50,369 nt of DNA from Rhodoferax sp. OV413. GTDB taxonomy: Bacteria; Pseudomonadota; Gammaproteobacteria; Burkholderiales; Burkholderiaceae_C. The translations under genes and the position numbers were made by a program. Where the stretch lies: positions 1-50,369 of the forward strand of contig NZ_CAMCVG010000007.1 of assembly GCF_945881795.1 (NCBI RefSeq). The letters run 5' to 3'. The notes under the pieces are model-generated. The model was given only the letters and a program-made list of their open reading frames with translations, searched no databases and was not told the origin of the DNA. Shown piece by piece: positions 46,101 through 50,369 of the stretch; the stretch's first letter is position 1, and each line of letters opens with the position of its first letter.

Positions 46101-46197
46101 GTGCCTCCGATGCGAGCGAGCCCGGCGCGATCAAACACTGCAAGCACAGCGCCAGTACTGCCAGCGCCGCGCGTTGCCATCGGGCAAACCAGGCCAC
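43156..46197 (-). CDS. 7TMR-DISM hybrid histidine kinase with REC and HPt domains
   Basis: A 1013-residue sensor. It has a signal peptide, a periplasmic 7TMR-DISMED2-type domain (about 50-185), seven membrane segments (about 200-410), a coiled coil, HisKA with ISHELRTPLAG, HATPase (NLLSNAVKFTE, GLGLGLAI), a receiver domain (LILMDGRMPVMDG) and a C-terminal HPt with HGIKGSVAY. A full phosphorelay is thus in one chain. 7TMR-DISM domains are thought to sense carbohydrate-like or other small ligands. It is followed on its upstream side by a chemoreceptor gene only 9 nt away, so the two are probably transcribed together. Confidence 0.92.
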   Translation of the reverse strand: MAWFARWQRAALAVLALCLQCLIAPGSLASEALTPAGAGSIVDVSTTSGRFQITPYLEFFEDTGSTLTFADIQKPDIAARFQPVGAVESLNLGRTRSTYWVRWSWRNASTQPVDRLIEMEPHKEVDFYIQAPDGRFDSLLLGTNRPHANQPYANRKPVVHAHLEPGQTQAVYMRVQSNYVVLSVNLWQPDVFSQEQKLDYIFHALYYGMVLGLAAYNLLLFLVLQRREYLMYVGYVLSLTLLLAAHSGLAREFLWPHEPWPDGFVLELAIILSMSLGLQFARQMLQTATLLPNMDRVMKAAAWGMVLLMGVLPFDASIIIRNSTLISGVGMLVILSASAWLVVLRDRVAGFFLVAFAMPIVGTVLLLLQNEKLLSGGFIVENGLQIGSGIEMLLLAFALADRFNTARKEKELAQRDALRAEQAASRIQHEALQAEQRLVSELKASQVELARALETAERASQAKSEFLSLISHELRTPLAGVLGMLNLSLRDTMPSGLRERLLTAQSSAQMLHQIVDDLLDITMLDTGRLQTQVTPYPLRPMLEVLRQTFGERAQAKGLSLHVEIAPGVPAWLAGDAKRIQQIVMNLLSNAVKFTEQGAITLRVACPGLPDGAEPGTGFAMHIEVRDTGLGMDAATQAKLFQSFEQADRSSTRKFEGLGLGLAICQQLAGVMGGHIAVSSAPGEGSVFTVVLPQTLAAEPAGVAPAAAEAGPDVGQGATQGLRILVAEDVPTNQMIVEEMLRDLGHQVMLADDGEQCLKALMAAPFDLILMDGRMPVMDGLSATRHIRAGNYAGQTIGDKTIPIIALTANVSEKDRANFLQAGANDFLGKPIDEEALRITVNAVFAQAMSEGRAPCGTTHPEAEVASPAAEADSELDVLADLAGLDALAGLDALDALLEGTPAVAPPQVTSMPAPPSSADREAKAETLRNKMLAVFKAQVPLRISEIEAAIADDDWNTAAIVVHGIKGSVAYIWPDSEVYHLSGEMEVLADARNAAAFAPKLERLRQLLLALTP

Positions 46198-46206
46198 GGC
46201 TATCGT

Positions 46207-47802
46207 TCAGCCTGCGGCGAGTGCCCGGCTTTTTGAGGCAGAGAGTCGCGGAGCTCCGGAGGACGCACCACCCTGGGCCAGGCGGAACACGCTGACGGTT
46301 TCGACCAGGTCTTCCGCGCGCGATTTGAGGCCGCTGGCTGCGGCGGCCATTTCTTCCACCAACGCGGCGTTTTGCTGGGTGGCCTGGTCGATTTGATTGA
46401 CCGCTTGACCCACCTGCGAGACGCCGGCGTTTTGCTCGATGCTGGCGGCGCTGATTTCGGCCACCATGTCGTTGACCTTCTTGATCGCGGCAACCACTTC
46501 GGCCATGGTCGCACCCGCCTGGTCGACGAGCGAGGAGCCGGATTCCACACGCTCGACGCTGGCGCCAATCAGGGTCTTGATTTCCTTGGCGGCTGTGGCG
46601 GAGCGGCCGGCCAACGCCCGCACTTCCGAGGCCACCACCGCAAAGCCGCGGCCCTGGTCGCCCGCGCGGGCGGCTTCGACCGCGGCGTTCAGGGCGAGGA
46701 TGTTGGTCTGGAAGGCAATGCCGTCGATCACGCTAATGATGTCTGAGATCTTGCGGCTGGATTCGTTGATGCCCTTCATGGTTTCCACCACTTCGCCAAC
46801 CACCTCGCCGCCGCGGGTGGCGATCAGGGAGGCGCTGGTGGCCAACTGGCTGGCCTGACGGGCGTTGTCGGCGCTCTGGCGCACGGTAGCGTTGAGCTGC
46901 TCCATGCTGGAGGCAGTTTGTTGCAGGGCGCTGGCCTGCTGCTCGGTGCGTTGGGAGAGGTCGTGGTTGCCGTGGGCGATTTCGGAGCTGGCGTTGGCCA
47001 CAGAGTTGGAGCCTTCGCGCACCGAGTCCACCAGCGAAACCAGGTTCTGTTGCATCGACTGCAACGAGGTGAGCAGAGCGGCAATCTCGTCGCGGCCGTT
47101 GATTTCAATGCGTGAGGTCAGGTCGCCCTGGGCCACCCGGTCGGCCACCTCCACCGCCCGCTGCAGGGGATGGACGATCTGGCGGGTGAGCCAGAAGCTG
47201 CCGGCCACAGCCAGCGAAGTCACCACCAGCATGACCACCAAGGCGAGCTTGGTGGCCCATTTGGCGGCTTGCGCGGCATCCAGGGATGCAGTGACTTCGG
47301 CCTTGGAGAGAGACTCCCGCAGCTCCATCAGAAGGGCCGCAGCGCCGCGGTCTTTGCCCCTGGCGGCCTGGTCGCCGACACTGAATTCGTTGCCTGCAGC
47401 CTTGTAGGCGTCAAAAGCGGCCTTGTAGCCGTCTTGCGCAGCGCGCATTTGCGTCCGCAAATTACCCAGCACGGCTTTGTTGGCGGGGTCGTTGACCAAG
47501 AGCGCTTCAAGCTCGTCAATCAGGACTTGCACCTCGTTCATTTCTTTGAGGTGGGCGGTCCAGTACCGGTCTTGTTCCTTCTGTTCCTTGCCGCGCAGGA
47601 GCACGTTCTTCCACTCCTGGATGGCGGTTGCGAAATGAGCAGAGATCTCAGCGGCCTTTTTGTGTCCCGCCACCTGGTGCAGCACCTCGTTCTGGTACTG
47701 GTTGACAGATACGTTCAGGCGCCAGATGCCGAACATGCCCCCCGAAAACAGCAGAAACAAGGAGATGGCAAATGCCAACGGCAGCTTCATACTCAACTTC
47801 AT
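46207..47802 (-). CDS. Methyl-accepting chemotaxis protein
   Basis: A 531-residue receptor. TM1 is about 7-28, and a four-helix-bundle periplasmic domain (about 30-185) contains [19 protein letters not shown]2 is about 190-210, followed by HAMP ([17 protein letters not shown]) and a signalling domain with the hairpin tip [24 protein letters not shown] start at ATG 47802, which has GGAGG four bases upstream, rather than the longer frame to 47844. No CheR/CheB tether pentapeptide is visible at the C-terminus. It lies directly upstream of the large hybrid kinase. Confidence 0.94.
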   Translation of the reverse strand: MKLSMKLPLAFAISLFLLFSGGMFGIWRLNVSVNQYQNEVLHQVAGHKKAAEISAHFATAIQEWKNVLLRGKEQKEQDRYWTAHLKEMNEVQVLIDELEALLVNDPANKAVLGNLRTQMRAAQDGYKAAFDAYKAAGNEFSVGDQAARGKDRGAAALLMELRESLSKAEVTASLDAAQAAKWATKLALVVMLVVTSLAVAGSFWLTRQIVHPLQRAVEVADRVAQGDLTSRIEINGRDEIAALLTSLQSMQQNLVSLVDSVREGSNSVANASSEIAHGNHDLSQRTEQQASALQQTASSMEQLNATVRQSADNARQASQLATSASLIATRGGEVVGEVVETMKGINESSRKISDIISVIDGIAFQTNILALNAAVEAARAGDQGRGFAVVASEVRALAGRSATAAKEIKTLIGASVERVESGSSLVDQAGATMAEVVAAIKKVNDMVAEISAASIEQNAGVSQVGQAVNQIDQATQQNAALVEEMAAAASGLKSRAEDLVETVSVFRLAQGGASSGAPRLSASKSRALAAG

Positions 47803-47915
47803 AACGCCTCCAGCCCATTTGAACGAACCAAACCAATGTATCAAAGAAATAAAAAATCTATTTGAAACCCGTTCGCGCGCTCTGGCGGGGCGCTGCGCTC
47901 AGCGCGCTGGCTTGC

Positions 47916-47978
47916 GCTTTACACCGAAGGTGCCGTGGCTTGAACCGCAGGTGTCGTGGCTTACACCGCGGGGTCGCG
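47916..47978 (-). repeat. Three imperfect ~21-nt tandem units at the 3' end of the aldo-keto reductase gene
   Basis: On the + strand, units start GCTTTACACCGAAGGTGCCG, GCTTGAACCGCAGGTGTCG and GCTTACACCGCGGGGTCG. The third includes the stop codon of the tas-like gene (47961-47963). The other two fill the intergenic space in front of the chemoreceptor gene. Confidence 0.55.
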
Positions 47979-49028
47979 AATCTCCCAGCGCACTGCATCA
48001 ATCTTTTGCAGTAGCTCCTCGGGCAGCACGGTGCCCCAGGCGTCGAGGTTTTCGTCGAGCTGCTCCAGCGTGCGCACACCAATGATGGTGCTGGCTACCT
48101 GCCACTTGGTGTAGCAAAAAGCCAGCGCCATCTGGGTGGGGGTAAGGCCGTATTCGCGTGCCAGGGCGTTGTAGCGGCGGGCGGCTTTGAGGGCGTCGGG
48201 GCGGCCCCAGCGCTGCTTGCGGGTCGACTCGAACTTACGCAGGCGCCACTCCTGGGGAACGCTGTCGCCCAGAAGGCCCTCGTCGTCGTACTTGCCGGTG
48301 AGCAGGCCAAAGGCCAGCGGCGAGTAGGGCAGCAGCGAGACGCCGAGCCGGTGCATGGTTTCGTCCAGCCCGTTTTCTACCGTGCGGGCCAGCAGGCCAT
48401 AGTTGTTTTGCACGGTCGCAATGCGCGGCAGACCATGCTGCTCGGCCAGGCGCACGAATTCGTGCACGCCATACGGCGTTTCATTGGAGAGGCCGATGGC
48501 GCGCACCTTGCCGGCTCGCACCAGGGTGTCCATGGCGCGAAGCTGCTCCTCGATGGTGCTGAGGCCGGTGTTTTCGTTGGCGGGGTTGTAGTACATGCCG
48601 CCGAACATCGGCACCTGGCGCACCGGCCAGTGGATCTGGTACAGGTCGATGACCTCAATGTTCATGCGCTGCAGGCTGCCTTCGCAGGCGCCGATGATGT
48701 CCTCAGCCGTGAGGTTGCTGCTGCCGTTGCGCACCCAGGGCATGGCGCGCGAGGGGCCGGCGACCTTGGTGGCAATCACCAGCTTCTCGCGGGCGCCGGG
48801 GTTGGCCTTGATCCAGTTGCCGATGATTTTTTCGGTGAGGTTGAAGGTCTCGGCACGCGGCGGCACCGAGTACATCTCCGCGGTGTCAATAAAGTTCACG
48901 CCCCGCTCCAGAGAGCGGCTCAGGATGGCGTGGGAGGTGGGCTCATCCACCTGCTCACCGAAGGTCATGGTGCCCAGGCAGATGGGGGTGACGTGCAGGT
49001 CGCTGCAACCGAGTTGGATGGTGTTCAT
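47961..49028 (-). CDS. tas: NADP(H)-dependent aldo-keto reductase (Tas-like)
   Basis: TIM-barrel oxidoreductase of 355 residues. It has LGTMTFGEQVDEP, the catalytic Asp/Tyr region FIDTAEMYSVPPRAET, IATKVAGPSR, LYQIHWP and the NADP-binding C-terminal segment QVASTIIGVRTLEQL, all close to E. coli Tas. I choose ATG 49028; the 18 upstream codons are Pro/Asn-rich and not family-like. The biological substrate of Tas is unsettled. Confidence 0.9.
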   Translation of the reverse strand: MNTIQLGCSDLHVTPICLGTMTFGEQVDEPTSHAILSRSLERGVNFIDTAEMYSVPPRAETFNLTEKIIGNWIKANPGAREKLVIATKVAGPSRAMPWVRNGSSNLTAEDIIGACEGSLQRMNIEVIDLYQIHWPVRQVPMFGGMYYNPANENTGLSTIEEQLRAMDTLVRAGKVRAIGLSNETPYGVHEFVRLAEQHGLPRIATVQNNYGLLARTVENGLDETMHRLGVSLLPYSPLAFGLLTGKYDDEGLLGDSVPQEWRLRKFESTRKQRWGRPDALKAARRYNALAREYGLTPTQMALAFCYTKWQVASTIIGVRTLEQLDENLDAWGTVLPEELLQKIDAVRWEIRDPAV

Positions 49029-49078
49029 GGCGTTCAGTTTAGGGGGTGGCGGGGTGAGGTTCGGTTGCGGGGTTTTGC

Positions 49079-50369
49079 TCAAGCGCGGGCAGCAGCGTAA
49101 CGCGCCTCCTCCTGCAAACGCAACACCCTGCGCTGCACTTTGCCGGTGGTGGTCATGGGCAGGGCGTCCACGAATTCAATCTCTTTGGGGTACTCGTAGG
49201 GCGCAAGCTGCCCCTTGACGTGGGCTTGCAGGTCCAGGGTGAGTTGGGCATGAAATACGGCTGTAGCGCTTTCACTGCCTGCGCAAGCAGCTACAAAATC
49301 AGGAGCAATCACCACATAAGCCTTGACCAGCGCGCCGCGCTCGGCGTCGGGCTTGGGCACCACGGCGGCGTTGACGACGGCGGGGTGTTTCACCAGGCAG
49401 TTCTCTATCTCGCCGGGCCCGATGCGGTAGCCGGCAGACTTGAACACATCGTCGCTGCGGCCCTGGTACCACAGGTAGCCCTCGGCGTCGCGCACCGCCA
49501 GATCGCCGGTACGGCACCAGTCGCCGGTGAATTTGGCGGCGGTGGCGGCGGGGTTCTTCCAGTAGCCTAAAAAGAAGATGGGGTCGGGGTCGCCATGCAC
49601 ATCAAAGCGGTGCAGCGCCACGTCGCCGGGCACGCCTGCCGGGCATTCCCGGCCCGCCTCGTCAATCACCGCGACCCGATGGCCGGGGTAGCCCATGCCC
49701 ATGCTGCCGGGCTTGGCGGGCCAGTGGCGGCTGGAGTTGCCGACGATGTAGTTCATCTCGGTCTGGCCAAACATCTCATTGGGCGTGACGCCAAGCTGCT
49801 GCACGCAGTAGCCAAAAACCGCATCGCCCACCGCCTCGCCCGCGCTCATGATGGCGTCGAGCTTCAACCCGAACTGGCGGCGCACGGTGCGGCCTGTGGC
49901 CCCCGGATACGCCTTCATCATGGCCTTGAGCGCGGTGGGAAACAAAAACGTGTGCGTGACGCCGCAATCGCGCATCAGCTCCAGCGCGACTTGCGGGCTA
50001 AAGCGCCCCCTGAAGGCGACGATGGGCCGCCCGAAGTAGAGCGTGGGCAAGAGAGCGTCCATCAGCCCGCCCGTCCAGGCCCAGTCTGCGGGCGACCAGA
50101 ACACCGCCCGGGAGCTGCGATTGGTGACGCCGTCAAACCCGAACCAGTTCTGGCTGGCCACAAAGCCGCTGAGGTTGCCAATCAGCGCGCGGTGCGGAAT
50201 CAGCGCCCCTTTGGGGTTGCCGGTGGTGCCGCTGGTGTAAATCAGCACAGCGGGGTCGTCGGCCAGCGTGTCTACCAGCGCGAACTCGGCCGGTTGGGCT
50301 GCCAGGGCGGCCTCCCAGCGGGCGTCGTGCGGGCCGCAGAGCAGTGAGGCTGCATCGTTATCCCCCAAC
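49079..50369 (-). CDS. Acyl-CoA synthetase (medium-chain/acetate type), 5' end outside window, with repeat-encoded insertion
   Basis: The C-terminal 429 residues of an AMP-forming acyl-CoA synthetase. Motifs are VLIYTSGTTGNPKGALIPH, FWSPADWAWTGGL, MFGQTEMNYIVGNSSRHWPAKPG (written in parts: QTEMN then PAKPG), WCRTGDLAVRDAEGYLWYQG and RSDDVFKSAGYRIGPGEIE, with the catalytic Lys in TTTGKVQRR. It belongs to the MACS/AcsM-like group. Between YVVIAP and LDLQAHVKG, the residues FVAACAGSESATAVFHAQLT are encoded by a dispersed repeat copy (49259-49293). The start codon lies beyond the right edge. Confidence 0.9.
   Translation of the reverse strand, partial: LGDNDAASLLCGPHDARWEAALAAQPAEFALVDTLADDPAVLIYTSGTTGNPKGALIPHRALIGNLSGFVASQNWFGFDGVTNRSSRAVFWSPADWAWTGGLMDALLPTLYFGRPIVAFRGRFSPQVALELMRDCGVTHTFLFPTALKAMMKAYPGATGRTVRRQFGLKLDAIMSAGEAVGDAVFGYCVQQLGVTPNEMFGQTEMNYIVGNSSRHWPAKPGSMGMGYPGHRVAVIDEAGRECPAGVPGDVALHRFDVHGDPDPIFFLGYWKNPAATAAKFTGDWCRTGDLAVRDAEGYLWYQGRSDDVFKSAGYRIGPGEIENCLVKHPAVVNAAVVPKPDAERGALVKAYVVIAPDFVAACAGSESATAVFHAQLTLDLQAHVKGQLAPYEYPKEIEFVDALPMTTTGKVQRRVLRLQEEARYAAARA
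49250..49310 (-). repeat. Dispersed palindrome-like repeat, copy C (inside acyl-CoA synthetase gene)
   Basis: On the minus strand the core (49259-49293) reads TAGCTGCTTGCGCA, ten variable bases, GCGCTACAGCC. It differs from copy B by one base in the first block and from copy A by three bases in total. It is in frame and encodes VAACAGSESATA, the same frame as copy A in folC. Confidence 0.7.

Overview
The window looks like a chromosomal segment of a betaproteobacterium of the Comamonadaceae (Rhodoferax/Polaromonas/Acidovorax-like). The order folC - SPOR/DedD-like - cvpA - purF - metZ - gltX, followed by tRNA-Ala(GGC)/Glu/Asp, supports this. So do an E. coli-type argG, ppnP, murB/yajQ, and three copies of a short GC-rich dispersed repeat that I associate from memory with this family. 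Assignment is from gene content only.

Layout. (1) 1-12.8 kb is housekeeping: a phosphomannomutase/phosphoglucomutase cut at the left edge, ogt, an EamA transporter, three tRNA genes, gltX, metZ, purF, cvpA, a SPOR protein, folC, an ArsC/Spx-like gene, ppnP and argG with a strong terminator. (2) 12.8-15.1 kb is a junction: the broken 3' part of a patatin/BamA-like phospholipase gene with two in-frame stops, then a Crp/Fnr-type regulator. (3) 15.1-30.8 kb is an accessory block of less GC-rich appearance. Two divergent operons leave a 163-bp intergenic region that holds a perfect 30-bp palindrome. The leftward operon encodes a bile-acid:Na+ symporter-family carrier, a long GST-like protein, a membrane-anchored sulfatase with the CxPSR motif, an SDR, a small DUF4345-like membrane protein, a formylglycine-generating enzyme with both catalytic cysteines, and a small unknown protein. 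The rightward operon encodes an acyl-CoA ligase, a tandem DsbA/HCCA-isomerase-like protein, an unknown exported protein, two adjacent acyl-CoA dehydrogenases, a nitronate-monooxygenase-like flavoprotein, a nu-class-type GST and a second long GST paralogous to the first. (4) 31.2-36.7 kb is a second catabolic cluster: Rieske oxygenase, its reductase, a class II aldolase-family protein, a GntR/FCD regulator and a SAF-domain dehydrogenase-like protein, with a TCTGTATACAGA palindrome in front of the oxygenase. (5) 36.9-50.4 kb returns to core or signalling genes: two hybrid histidine kinases, an NAD(P)-binding epimerase-like protein, murB, yajQ, a degenerate HD-GYP-like protein, plsY, a chemoreceptor, a Tas-like aldo-keto reductase and an acyl-CoA synthetase cut at the right edge.

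How the genes may work together (inference). The two divergent operons read as one system for a sulfated organic acid or sterol-like substrate. The sulfatase, matured by its own FGE, would remove sulfate at the membrane. The BASS carrier would bring in the acid, the ligase would form a CoA thioester, the dehydrogenase pair would desaturate it, and the SDR plus glutathione-linked proteins would process later intermediates. No hydratase, thiolase or electron-transfer flavoprotein gene is present, so the route would need partners elsewhere. The Rieske cluster looks like a separate aromatic/heterocycle oxidation module under its own GntR control.

The most notable points are the sulfatase/FGE operon with its shared palindromic operator, and a dispersed palindrome-like repeat that sits in the same reading frame inside two unrelated proteins (FolC and the acyl-CoA synthetase).
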